Shown here piece by piece: positions 17,769-25,562 of a DNA stretch of 33,809 bases. The notes beneath the pieces were generated by a model that saw only the letters and a program-made list of their open reading frames with translations, made no database searches and was not told the origin of the DNA. How positions within the stretch are numbered: position 1 is the stretch's first letter; the number at the start of each line of letters is the position of its first letter. This DNA comes from an uncultured Bacteroidales bacterium. GTDB lineage: Bacteria > Bacteroidota > Bacteroidia > Bacteroidales > Bacteroidaceae. The position numbers were made by a program, and so were the translations under genes. Location of the stretch: positions 1 to 33,809 of the forward strand of contig CACZSQ010000038.1 in NCBI GenBank assembly GCA_902783885.1, written 5' to 3'.

Positions 17769-18956
17769 TTATTTCAGCACGCCCAGTTCCTTGCCAACCT
17801 TGATGAAGGCGTTGATGCACTTGTCGAGCTGAGCACGGTCGTGGCCTGCGGAGATCTGCACGCGGATGCGGGCCTGTCCCTTCGGCACGACGGGATAGTA
17901 GAAACCAGTAACGTAGATGCCTTCATCCTGCAGGCGTGCGGCGAAGCGCTGCGAGAGGGGAGCGTCGTAAAGCATCACAGCGCAGATGGCGCTCTGGGTG
18001 GGCTTGATGTCGAAGCCGCTGGCCATCATCTTGTCGCGGAAGTAGTTGACGTTCTCCACGAGACGGTCATGCAGTTCGTTGCTCTCGTCGAGCATCTTGA
18101 ACACCTCGAGGGCAGCACCTACGATGCCAGGAGCCAGAGAGTTGGAGAAGAGGTAGGGACGTGAGCGCTGGCGCAGCAAGTCGATAATCTCCTTGCGTCC
18201 TGTCGTGAAGCCGCCCATAGCACCGCCGAAGGCTTTGCCGAGGGTCCCCGTGTAGATGTCCACGCGACCGTAAGTCTTGAAGAACTCGCTGACGCCACGA
18301 CCAGTAGGACCTACAACACCTGCAGAGTGGCTCTCATCGACCATCACCAGAGCATCGTACTTCTCAGCCAAGTCGCAGATTTTGTCCATCGGAGCCACAT
18401 TGCCGTCCATCGAGAAGACACCGTCAGTGACCACGATGCGGAAGCGCTGTTCCTGAGCGGCCTGCAACTGGCGCTCCAGATCCTCCATGTCGGCGTTGGC
18501 ATAGCGGTAGCGCTTGGCCTTGCAGAGGCGCACGCCGTCGATGATGCTGGCGTGGTTCAGGGCATCACTGATGATGGCATCCTCCTCGGTGAGCAGGGGC
18601 TCGAAGACGCCGCCGTTGGCATCGAAGCAGGCTGCGTAGAGGATGGTGTCCTCGGTCTTGAAGAACTTACTGATGGCTGCCTCCAGCTCTTTGTGCACAT
18701 CCTGTGTGCCGCAGATGAAACGCACGCTGGACATACCGTAGCCGCGGCGGTCCATCATCTTCTTGGCGCCCTCGATGAGGCGGGGATGGTTGCTCAGGCC
18801 AAGGTAGTTGTTGGCGCAGAAATTCAGGACTTCCTTGCCGGCCACCTGAATGGCAGCGGCCTGCGGGCTCTCAATGAGGCGCTCCTCCTTGTAGAGACCT
18901 GCCTCGCGAATCTCCTTCAGCGTCTGCTGAAGATGCTGTTGCATTTTTCCGTACAT
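17769..18956 (-). CDS. kbl: glycine C-acetyltransferase (2-amino-3-ketobutyrate CoA ligase)
   Basis: This 395-residue alpha-oxoamine synthase carries the PLP Lys at 241 in [13 protein letters not shown] and the conserved [34 protein letters not shown] and [10 protein letters not shown] segments. It cleaves 2-amino-3-oxobutyrate with CoA into glycine and acetyl-CoA, the second step of threonine breakdown. Related enzymes are AONS (BioF), KAS and ALAS. Length and the [13 protein letters not shown] segment fit Kbl, and the threonine dehydrogenase at 21661-22620 supports it. The start at 18956 (MYGKMQQHL) is used, although Met5 is also possible. Confidence 0.94.
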   Translation of the reverse strand: MYGKMQQHLQQTLKEIREAGLYKEERLIESPQAAAIQVAGKEVLNFCANNYLGLSNHPRLIEGAKKMMDRRGYGMSSVRFICGTQDVHKELEAAISKFFKTEDTILYAACFDANGGVFEPLLTEEDAIISDALNHASIIDGVRLCKAKRYRYANADMEDLERQLQAAQEQRFRIVVTDGVFSMDGNVAPMDKICDLAEKYDALVMVDESHSAGVVGPTGRGVSEFFKTYGRVDIYTGTLGKAFGGAMGGFTTGRKEIIDLLRQRSRPYLFSNSLAPGIVGAALEVFKMLDESNELHDRLVENVNYFRDKMMASGFDIKPTQSAICAVMLYDAPLSQRFAARLQDEGIYVTGFYYPVVPKGQARIRVQISAGHDRAQLDKCINAFIKVGKELGVLK

Positions 18957-19011
18957 AATAATATAGTTTAAAGGTTTAAGAAATTTAAGCGTTTAATGTG
19001 GAATCTGAGGA

Positions 19012-19019
19012 CAAAGGTA
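19012..19019 (-). promoter_or_regulatory. -7 box of the kbl promoter
   Basis: Minus strand TACCTTTG is a perfect TAnnTTTG box, 55 bp before the kbl start. No convincing TTTG lies 19-21 bp further upstream. Confidence 0.45.
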
Positions 19020-19093
19020 GTGAAAAGTTTTATAGGAGGCCTACAATCGCCGTAACTTTTTGTGCTGCATTAAGATTTGTTTAACATCTACGC

Positions 19094-21502
19094 TCATCGC
19101 ACACGGCTGTTGAGAGTGATGGTGCCGTATCGCAGGCTCTCTGCCGACACTGTCACGCATGTCTTACCGCTTTTGTGAGATGCCCGTACGATGAGCAGTG
19201 CACGTCCGTGCCATGCAGGATGCCTGTTGTCCTGCACGCTGTCGGTCTCTCGGAGGTCGGCATTGCCGAAGGCTGCCAACGAGGCTGGGCCTGTGAGCTG
19301 GGCTGTCAGGGGCGTTGTAGCCTGCGGGCATATATGTCCATCTGCATCTATTACCTCTATGGTGACATATACCAAATCCTGCCCGTCAGCACACATCTGT
19401 GAGCGGTCGGCAGTCAAGCGAAGGGCTGCAGGCTCCCCTGCAGTGCGCAGCGTGCGCCTCTCAACCACCTCACCACCGCTATCCAAAGCCTCCGTCGTAA
19501 GCGCACCTGCCGTGTAAGGCAATGTGAATGTCGCCATGAAGGCTGTGCTCTCGTCGCAGGATTTTTCCCCTATTATCTTGTCGTTCAGCAAAAGACGCGC
19601 ACGCGGATGACGGCTATACACTTCCACCTGTATGTCTTTACCCTCCCATCCAGGCCAGTTCCATGACTCCCACGTGGGCCACGTGCTCCACATCGTAGTG
19701 CGTATAGGCTCCACATAGCCATCGGGTTCACGCACGGCCATATACAAAGCCGATGCCTTGCCGTCGATAACACCCACGTTGCCATTCCACAACAGCGACC
19801 TGTAGTAGCTGACGGGCTTTCGTAAGCCTGTGATATCTACATCACCACAGTAGGCTCCATGCCACGGCCACTGGCTGCGCTCGTAGTGCTCACCCTGTGG
19901 CCATGAGGCATAGCGCCAACCACCAATGCCGCTCTCTCCGAGGTAGTCAAGACCAGTCCACACGATGTCGCCTATGACATACGCGTTGTCGCGCACCGTC
20001 TGCCAGTTCATAAAGGCATCAGCTGGATAAGACTCCGTCTGCCAGATGATGCGCTCCGGCACACGCTTGTGGTCGGCCATGTGTTTATGCAACATGTAAT
20101 TATAGCCCACAATGTCCAAAACCTCTGCATGAGGGTCGTAGATATCCCAGTCGTCATCCCACGCACATAGGGCTTCAGTGACCGGTCGCGAGCCGTCGAT
20201 GCGGTTTGTGGCACGCTTCAGCATCTTAGCCGTGTGCACCACACGGATATCCTTACGCTCGATGACTTCGTTGCCGATGCTCCACGCAATGATGCTGGGA
20301 TGGTTGACATCGCGCCGTACCATACTTTGCACCTCCTGTTCAGCTTGTTCGTCGAAGAAAAGGTGAAAGTCATGCGGATTCTTCTGCGAGCGCCATCCGT
20401 CGAAGACCTCATCGATGACCAGCATTCCTAAGCTGTCGCAAGCTGCTAAGAAGGCGGGCGACGGCGGATTATGCGAGGTGCGCAGCAGATTGAAGCCGGC
20501 CTCTTTCATCGACCGAACCTTGCGGACTTCTGCCGCATCAAACGAAGCAGCCCCAAGCAGGCCGTTGTCATGATGCAGGCAGGCACCGTTGATGAGGATG
20601 GGCTGTCCGTTGAGACGGAAGCCCTGCTTGGCATCATATTCTATAGTGCGTATGCCGAAGGACACGTTGGCCTCATCCAAGATGGTGCCATCCTCCTGTG
20701 ACAATGTCAGATGAGCGGTGTACATCTCCGGTTTCTCCAGCGTCCACAGGCGGGGGTGAGGGATGTCCAACAATGCCGCAGCGGATATATGTGGGTGCTC
20801 TTCCATAAACTTGACGTTAATACGCTTTGTCTGGTCTTCGACGCGGGCGGTAAACACCAAGCTATCGCGGTAACCGGTAGCCTCATTCGCCATCGTTGCT
20901 TTTATGCAAAGCTGTGCGTGTCCGTCGGTGACACTCAGGGTAGTTACGCTGATGCCCTTGTCTTGATGTGGAGCGAAATGAATGGCGCCGCTCTCCTCCA
21001 GCCATACGTGACGATAGATGCCGGATCCCGAGTACCAGCGGCAGTTCTTCTGTCGGGAGTTATCTACGCGCACAGCTACCACATTGCGCCCCCGTACCAA
21101 ATACGGAGTGACATCCACAGCAAACGAGGTGTAGCCGTAGTCATGGTGCCCAGCCTTGTGGCCGTTCACATAGATGTCTGCACGCTCGTAAACGCCTTCG
21201 AAATAAAGCTCCGTGTGCGCTGCCACACGCTTGAGTATAAAACTCTTGCGGTACCACCCCGTTCCCGTAGCGTACCATCCGCCGTCGTTGCCTGCGGGGG
21301 CATCGGCCTGTGGCGGTGCAGCCACGCTCCAGTCGTGGGGAAGCTCCACGGCCGCCCATGCCCTGTCGTCGTAACCAGCCAGGGCAGCATCGGGGGTGTC
21401 GGCAAGCATGAATTTCCAGCCTGCATCAAACAGAATGTGCTTGCCGGCTGTCATGCAGGCGCAGCAACAGAAGAGGGACGCAAGAACCAGCAATCGTCTC
21501 AT
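19094..21502 (-). CDS. secreted GH2 beta-galactosidase-like enzyme
   Basis: This 802-residue retaining glycosidase has an N-terminal signal sequence with a Cys cluster (LFCCCACMTAG) that may be a lipobox. The sugar-binding jelly roll (LPHDWSV, GTGWYRKSF, YFEGVYERADIYVNG, NSRWYSGSGIYRHVWL-like) is followed by an immunoglobulin-like domain and the catalytic barrel. Acid/base Glu412 lies in WSIGNEVIE and nucleophile Glu490 in IWQTESYP. C-terminal domains of the DUF4982 and invasin-like type follow. Such enzymes remove beta-linked galactose or other terminal sugars from glycans. The actual substrate is unknown. It lies between kbl and threonine dehydrogenase, an unusual place for it. Confidence 0.92.
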   Translation of the reverse strand: MRRLLVLASLFCCCACMTAGKHILFDAGWKFMLADTPDAALAGYDDRAWAAVELPHDWSVAAPPQADAPAGNDGGWYATGTGWYRKSFILKRVAAHTELYFEGVYERADIYVNGHKAGHHDYGYTSFAVDVTPYLVRGRNVVAVRVDNSRQKNCRWYSGSGIYRHVWLEESGAIHFAPHQDKGISVTTLSVTDGHAQLCIKATMANEATGYRDSLVFTARVEDQTKRINVKFMEEHPHISAAALLDIPHPRLWTLEKPEMYTAHLTLSQEDGTILDEANVSFGIRTIEYDAKQGFRLNGQPILINGACLHHDNGLLGAASFDAAEVRKVRSMKEAGFNLLRTSHNPPSPAFLAACDSLGMLVIDEVFDGWRSQKNPHDFHLFFDEQAEQEVQSMVRRDVNHPSIIAWSIGNEVIERKDIRVVHTAKMLKRATNRIDGSRPVTEALCAWDDDWDIYDPHAEVLDIVGYNYMLHKHMADHKRVPERIIWQTESYPADAFMNWQTVRDNAYVIGDIVWTGLDYLGESGIGGWRYASWPQGEHYERSQWPWHGAYCGDVDITGLRKPVSYYRSLLWNGNVGVIDGKASALYMAVREPDGYVEPIRTTMWSTWPTWESWNWPGWEGKDIQVEVYSRHPRARLLLNDKIIGEKSCDESTAFMATFTLPYTAGALTTEALDSGGEVVERRTLRTAGEPAALRLTADRSQMCADGQDLVYVTIEVIDADGHICPQATTPLTAQLTGPASLAAFGNADLRETDSVQDNRHPAWHGRALLIVRASHKSGKTCVTVSAESLRYGTITLNSRVR

Positions 21503-21533
21503 GATAGGGTGTATAAGAATTGCATTTCGGCCA

Positions 21534-21541
21534 CAAAGTTA
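21534..21541 (-). promoter_or_regulatory. -7 box of the GH2 (19094-21502) promoter
   Basis: Minus strand TAACTTTG matches TAnnTTTG, 32 bp before the start codon. The -33 region is AT-rich without a clear TTTG. Confidence 0.4.
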
Positions 21542-21604
21542 TACATTATTATTTATATTCATGATTTTTTCGCATAATAACTTTTCGCTTTTCACATTTT
21601 TGCA

Positions 21605-21613
21605 TACCTTTGC
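21605..21613 (+). promoter_or_regulatory. promoter of the threonine dehydrogenase gene
   Basis: TACCTTTGC is a perfect -7 box. TTTT at 21582-21585 lies 19 bp upstream as an imperfect -33 box. The predicted leader to ATG 21661 is about 40 nt. Confidence 0.55.
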
Positions 21614-21660
21614 AGCGTAAAGTTAAACAAAACCATTCAAACTAACTCTATCAGAAAGCA

Positions 21661-22620
21661 ATGAAGAACATCCTTGTGATTGGCTCAACGGGCCAGATTG
21701 GCTCTGAACTGACAACCGAACTTCGCAAAATCTATGGTAGCGACCACGTGGTGGCCGGCTATATCCCAGGTGCTGAACCAAAAGGCGAATTGGCAGCAGG
21801 CGGTCCCTCCGCCATTGCCGATGTCACTAACGGCGAGCAGATGGCTGGGGTTGTGAAACAATATGGCATTGACACCATCTATAATCTGGCAGCGCTACTC
21901 AGCGTCGTGGCAGAGCAGAAGCCGCGTCTGGCATGGAAGATTGGTATCGACGGCCTCTGGAATGTCCTCGAGGTTGCTCGCGAGAACAAGTGCGCAGTCT
22001 TCACGCCCTCCAGTATCGGCAGCTTCGGCCCCTCCACCCCCCACGAGTTGACACCTCAGGACACTGTCCAGCGTCCCAAGACTATCTACGGTGTCAGCAA
22101 GGTCTGCACCGAGCTGCTCTCCGACTACTACTACACCAAGTACGGCGTTGACACGCGCAGCGTACGCTTCCCCGGCCTCATCAGTTATGTGACCCCTCCG
22201 GGCGGCGGCACCACCGACTATGCTGTGGACATCTTCTATTCAGCCGTGCGCGGTGAGAAGTTCATCTGTCCCATTGCCGAGGGTACACGCATGGATATGA
22301 TGTATATGCCTGATGCCCTGCGCGCCTGCACCGAGCTTATGGAGGCTAATCCCGACAAACTCATCCACCGCAACGGCTTCAATGTCACTGCTATGAGCTT
22401 CCCGCCTGAGAAGATCTATGCTGAGATTCGCAAGCGCAAGCCCGACTTCAAGATGGAGTATCAGGTGGATCCCCTGAAGCAGTCCATCGCCGAGAGCTGG
22501 CCTGACAGCCTGGACGACAGCGCCGCTCGCGAGGAATGGGGCTGGCACGCTAACTTCGGTCTTGCTTCAATGACGCGCGATATGCTTGAGAAGCTTGCCA
22601 AGAAACTGAGCAACGAATAA
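21661..22620 (+). CDS. L-threonine 3-dehydrogenase, epimerase-like (SDR) type
   Basis: This 319-residue extended short-chain dehydrogenase has the NAD motif GSTGQIGSELT at the N-terminus and the catalytic pair YGVSK (Tyr, Lys), with Ser in TPSSIGSFGP. The segments GGTTDYAVDIFY, YMPDALRA and FNVTAMSFPPE are typical of the threonine dehydrogenases that resemble UDP-galactose epimerase, known from Flavobacterium and mammals, and differ from the zinc enzyme of E. coli. It oxidises threonine to 2-amino-3-oxobutyrate, the substrate of Kbl encoded about 2.7 kb away on the other strand. Together they turn threonine into glycine and acetyl-CoA. Confidence 0.9.
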   Translation: MKNILVIGSTGQIGSELTTELRKIYGSDHVVAGYIPGAEPKGELAAGGPSAIADVTNGEQMAGVVKQYGIDTIYNLAALLSVVAEQKPRLAWKIGIDGLWNVLEVARENKCAVFTPSSIGSFGPSTPHELTPQDTVQRPKTIYGVSKVCTELLSDYYYTKYGVDTRSVRFPGLISYVTPPGGGTTDYAVDIFYSAVRGEKFICPIAEGTRMDMMYMPDALRACTELMEANPDKLIHRNGFNVTAMSFPPEKIYAEIRKRKPDFKMEYQVDPLKQSIAESWPDSLDDSAAREEWGWHANFGLASMTRDMLEKLAKKLSNE

Positions 22621-22654
22621 TCCTTTAAGTCGAAGGACACTACAGGAAAGAGAG

Positions 22655-22683
22655 GGCTGTGTCATTACCGAAGTGACACAGCC
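22655..22683. terminator. terminator after threonine dehydrogenase, shared with the minus strand
   Basis: GGCTGTGTCA (22655-22664) pairs with TGACACAGCC (22674-22683) over 10 bp with a 9-base loop. The flanks extend the stem with a bulge (AGAG/CTCT) and TCTTTGTG follows on the plus strand. The left side overlaps the last codons of the minus-strand FeoB-associated gene, so it serves convergent transcripts. Confidence 0.8.
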
Positions 22684-22835
22684 TCTTTGTGTTTGTGGCA
22701 GCACGAGTCTGCCATCGGGCAGCCGGCACAGCGGACATCACCCGTGTGGCATGTCGTGTGGAAACGCTTCCACAGGCGTCGTGCGGTGTAGCCTACGCAA
22801 GCCAGAAGGATGAGGATGACAATGAATAATTGCAC
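22665..22835 (-). CDS. FeoB-associated Cys-rich membrane protein
   Basis: This short gene reads GTG 22835-22833 to TAA 22667-22665, 56 residues. One N-terminal membrane helix (about 3-17, FIVILILLACVGYTA) is followed by a basic stretch (RRLWKRFH) and a Cys/His cluster: C-H-T-G-D-V-R-C-A-G-C and C-C-H-K-H. This layout matches the FeoB-associated Cys-rich protein family (PF12669), small partners of the ferrous iron transporter that may form part of the pore complex or bind iron. It starts 21 bp after the feoAB stop in the same frame. AAGGA lies 8 bases before the GTG, favouring that start. The final KEAVSLR residues come from the terminator hairpin region. Confidence 0.85.
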   Translation of the reverse strand: MQLFIVILILLACVGYTARRLWKRFHTTCHTGDVRCAGCPMADSCCHKHKEAVSLR

Positions 22836-22856
22836 AATGCTGTTCCTTGAAAAAGA

Positions 22857-25307
22857 CTACATCAGTTGGGCTATTTGCACGAAAAGGGCTGAAACAATCC
22901 ATGCCACGGCGGTGGTGTAGAAGGCTGCAAAAACAGCCCATCGCCAGCTGCCGGTCTCGTTCTTGATGGCAACGATGGTTGCCAGACAAGGGAAGTAAAG
23001 CAGGATGAACAGCAGGTAGGCGAACGAGATGAGCGGCGTGATGCCGTCTGCGGCCATCAGCTGGCGCAGATGCGTGTATTTGTTGTTGTCTTCGGCGAAC
23101 GTGTCGTCGTCGCCGAAACTGTCGTCGCCCGCATAGAGGACACCCATGGTGGAGGCAACAATCTCCTTGGCACCCACGCCCGCGATGAGGCTCACATCCA
23201 GCTTCCAGTTGAAGCCCTGCGGGGCAAACAGCGGCTCAATGCCCTTACCCATACGGCCGAGGTATGAGGCCTCCATAGAGGGAGCCGTTGAAATGAGTTT
23301 CTCATTTTGCGATGTAGGACCGAAGTAGCTCAGCGCCCACACGAGGATGCTGGCCACGAGGATGATGCCGCCCATCTTCTTCAGGTACTCCTTTCCCTTC
23401 TCCCACGTGTGGCGACCGATAGCCTGGGCTGTGGGCCATCGGTAGGGGGGTAGCTCCATCACGAAGGGGGTGTCCTCGCCTTTGATGATGAAGGTAGCGA
23501 AGATGCGCGAGACCAGGGCAGCCATCAGGATGCCGATGGCATAGAGTGCCACCAGCACTGTGCTGCGCCACTGCGCCGCAAAGAATGTCCCCACCACCAT
23601 TATATATATAGGTAGGCGCGCGGAACACGACATGAAGGGAAGAATCATCATCGTGATCAGGCGAGAGCGGCGGCTCTCGATGGTGCGCGTGGCCATCACG
23701 GCAGGAACGTTGCAGCCAAAGCCCATCACCAACGGGATGAATGACTTGCCGTGGAGACCTATCCGGTGCATCAGTTTGTCCATGATGAAGGCTGCACGGG
23801 CCATATAGCCGCAGTCTTCCATGAAAGAGATGAAACAATAGAGAATCAGAATCTGGGGCAGGAAGACAATCACAGAGCCTACGCCGCCGATGACGCCATC
23901 GACGAGCATCGACCGCAGAGGACCCTCGTTCATCGTTGAGCCTATCCACTCACCAAGCCATTCCACGCCTGCCTCTATCCAGTCCATAGGATACTGACCC
24001 AGGGCAAAGGTGGTCTGGAACATCACGAAGAGGATGAGGAAGAAGATGGGGAATCCCAGATACTTGTTAGAGAGCAGGTTGTCAAGGCGATGCGTGGTGC
24101 GGTAGGTGTCGCGCTTGGTGCCCGTGCGGAACTCTGCCTCTGAGAGTGCTCCGTGTATGAAGCCATACTTGGCATCCATGATTGCTGTTTCGGAGTCAAC
24201 GCCCGTTTCCTGGAGAACGCGACCGCCGGCATAGTCGCGGGCGGCCATCAGACGCTTACGGTCCTCGCTGCGGTGCTCGCTCTCCACATGGCTCTCCACA
24301 AAGTGTATCGCTTCGGTGTCGTGCTCCAGCAACTTCAAGGCCAGATAACGCGTGGAGAAACGTGTGCTCAAGTGTTCATCGGCTTTCAGGAACTGCTGGA
24401 TATGGGCGATGCCGTCTTCGATTTCGTGGCCATAGTTGATATGGATATGTCGTGCTCGCGGTTCCTGGTCCTCAAACACCTTGATGACCGTGTGGAAGAG
24501 CTCCTTCACGCCGCGGCCGCTCTTGAACGAGGTCGGAACCATCGGCACGCCGAAAAGCGTGGAGAGCGTGTCAAGCTGCACCTGGTCACCACGCTTCTCA
24601 AACTCATCGAACATATTCAACGCGCACACGACGCGCAGATTCATGTCAATGAGCTGTGTGGTCAGGTACAGGTTGCGTTCGAGGTTTGAGACATCAATGA
24701 CGTTGATGATGACGTCGGGCTGTTCGTTGGCAAGGTGATGCCTCACGTAGAGCTCCTCGGGAGAATAGCAGGAGAGGGAGTAAGTGCCGGGCAAGTCCGT
24801 CAGGTGGAAAGTGTAGCCCTCCTGCTCTGCTGTTGCTGTTGTAGCATCCACCGTGACTCCCGAGTAGTTCCCCACCCGTGCGTGGGCGCCGCTGGCATAG
24901 TTGAACAGCGATGTCTTGCCGCAGTTGGGATTGCCAATCAAGGCAACGGAGATAGAGGTGCCAAACCCGGACCCCACGGACTCTCCCCCCTGCCCCTCCC
25001 TGTTAGGGAGGGGAGTAGAATCCATCTGAGAAAGAGGCTCTTCTTGTTTGGTGACCGCTCCCTCCCTAACAGGGAGGGCGGGGGGAGAGTCTGTTACCTC
25101 AATCATCTTCGCCTCCTCATGTCGCAGACTCACTTCGTAGCCCATGAGTTTGTATTTCACGGGGTCCTGCAAAGGCGCGTTGAGCAGGGCCTCCACGGGT
25201 TGTCCCTTGACGAAACCCATCTCGATGATGCGTTTGCGAAAACCGCCGTGACCGCTCACTTTCACGATGTAAGCCCGTTCTCCTGTCTGGAGTTCTGATA
25301 GTTTCAT
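22857..25307 (-). CDS. feoB: ferrous iron transporter, FeoA-FeoB fusion
   Basis: This 816-residue protein joins an N-terminal FeoA SH3-like domain (about 1-71, LSELQTGERAYIVKV to EEAKMIEV) to FeoB. The GTPase domain shows G1 GNPNCGKTS, G3 DLPGTYS and G4 NMFDE. A helical GDI region follows, then the membrane part with two Gate-type segments, including LVMGFGCNVPAVMATRTI and GVGAKEIVASTMGVLY. It imports Fe2+ across the inner membrane. Fused FeoAB is normal in Bacteroidales. The linker at residues 72-110 is unusual: it is encoded by a palindromic repeat (DSPPALPVREGA and STPLPNREGQGGES). A small FeoB-associated gene follows. A typical promoter lies upstream, and no convincing Fur box was seen. 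Confidence 0.96.
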   Translation of the reverse strand: MKLSELQTGERAYIVKVSGHGGFRKRIIEMGFVKGQPVEALLNAPLQDPVKYKLMGYEVSLRHEEAKMIEVTDSPPALPVREGAVTKQEEPLSQMDSTPLPNREGQGGESVGSGFGTSISVALIGNPNCGKTSLFNYASGAHARVGNYSGVTVDATTATAEQEGYTFHLTDLPGTYSLSCYSPEELYVRHHLANEQPDVIINVIDVSNLERNLYLTTQLIDMNLRVVCALNMFDEFEKRGDQVQLDTLSTLFGVPMVPTSFKSGRGVKELFHTVIKVFEDQEPRARHIHINYGHEIEDGIAHIQQFLKADEHLSTRFSTRYLALKLLEHDTEAIHFVESHVESEHRSEDRKRLMAARDYAGGRVLQETGVDSETAIMDAKYGFIHGALSEAEFRTGTKRDTYRTTHRLDNLLSNKYLGFPIFFLILFVMFQTTFALGQYPMDWIEAGVEWLGEWIGSTMNEGPLRSMLVDGVIGGVGSVIVFLPQILILYCFISFMEDCGYMARAAFIMDKLMHRIGLHGKSFIPLVMGFGCNVPAVMATRTIESRRSRLITMMILPFMSCSARLPIYIMVVGTFFAAQWRSTVLVALYAIGILMAALVSRIFATFIIKGEDTPFVMELPPYRWPTAQAIGRHTWEKGKEYLKKMGGIILVASILVWALSYFGPTSQNEKLISTAPSMEASYLGRMGKGIEPLFAPQGFNWKLDVSLIAGVGAKEIVASTMGVLYAGDDSFGDDDTFAEDNNKYTHLRQLMAADGITPLISFAYLLFILLYFPCLATIVAIKNETGSWRWAVFAAFYTTAVAWIVSALFVQIAQLM
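24978..25092. repeat. protein-coding palindromic repeat element, two inverted arms, inside feoAB
   Basis: Two G/C-rich arms, 24978-25018 and 25058-25092, are inverted copies of each other over about 35 positions with only small indels and end changes. About 39 bp of unrelated sequence lies between them. Each arm also folds on itself (CCCTCCCTGTTAGGGAGGG). The host frame stays open through the whole element, adding about 38 residues to the FeoA-FeoB linker. An independent single arm is found in the GH2 gene at 31037-31079. The similarity is seen directly. Mobility is inferred. Confidence 0.85.
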
Positions 25308-25326
25308 ATCCTTCTCTTTTTCTGCT

Positions 25327-25359
25327 GCAAAAGTACAGATTTATCTTCAAATGGCCAAA
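25327..25359 (-). promoter_or_regulatory. promoter of feoAB
   Basis: On the minus strand TTTG (25359-25356) and TACTTTTGC (25335-25327) are separated by 20 bp, an excellent match to the Bacteroidetes promoter. The start would fall near 25320, leaving a leader of only about 13 nt. Confidence 0.7.
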
Positions 25360-25405
25360 TAAGCTGCCATCATGTGCTAAAAAATCACTGATTATAGGTA
25401 ACGCC

Positions 25406-25440
25406 CGGCCAAAAAGTCTGATATTCTGACTTTCTGGCCG
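25406..25440. promoter_or_regulatory. inverted repeat upstream of clpB, operator or leader hairpin candidate
   Basis: CGGCCAAAAAGTC (25406-25418) and GACTTTCTGGCCG (25428-25440) pair at 12 of 13 positions around a 9-base centre, TGATATTCT. It lies 120-155 bp before the clpB start and about 50 bp beyond the feoAB promoter. A heat-shock operator for clpB is one reading. A transcribed hairpin between divergent genes is another. Upstream of clpB only a poor promoter match was found (CTTTTGC around 25461-25467). Confidence 0.45.
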
Positions 25441-25562
25441 CTCTGTTGTCTTTCGCACACCTTTTGCCGCAGGGCATTTGAACACTTGAACCTCGTAACC
25501 ATTGAATCCTCATATTTCTTTATTTAATAATTGATGTTTAATTCTTTAAATCTTTCCTTGAT

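Noticed and set aside
18961-19000. TTTAAG-type short repeats before kbl, echoed near 33554-33580
   Set aside because: They are AT-rich, imperfect and typical of leader regions in this type of genome, so I could not separate them from base composition.
15282-21502. Polysaccharide utilisation locus built from GH31 and GH2
   Set aside because: No SusC/SusD pair, sensor regulator or other transport genes are present, and metabolic genes interrupt the enzymes.
24735-25298. 187-residue plus-strand open frame opposite feoAB
   Set aside because: It is the antisense shadow of feoAB. Its proline-rich part results from the palindromic repeat, which is open on both strands.
25308-25405. Fur box controlling feoAB
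   Set aside because: No convincing GATAATGATAATCATTATC-like palindrome overlaps the feoAB promoter.
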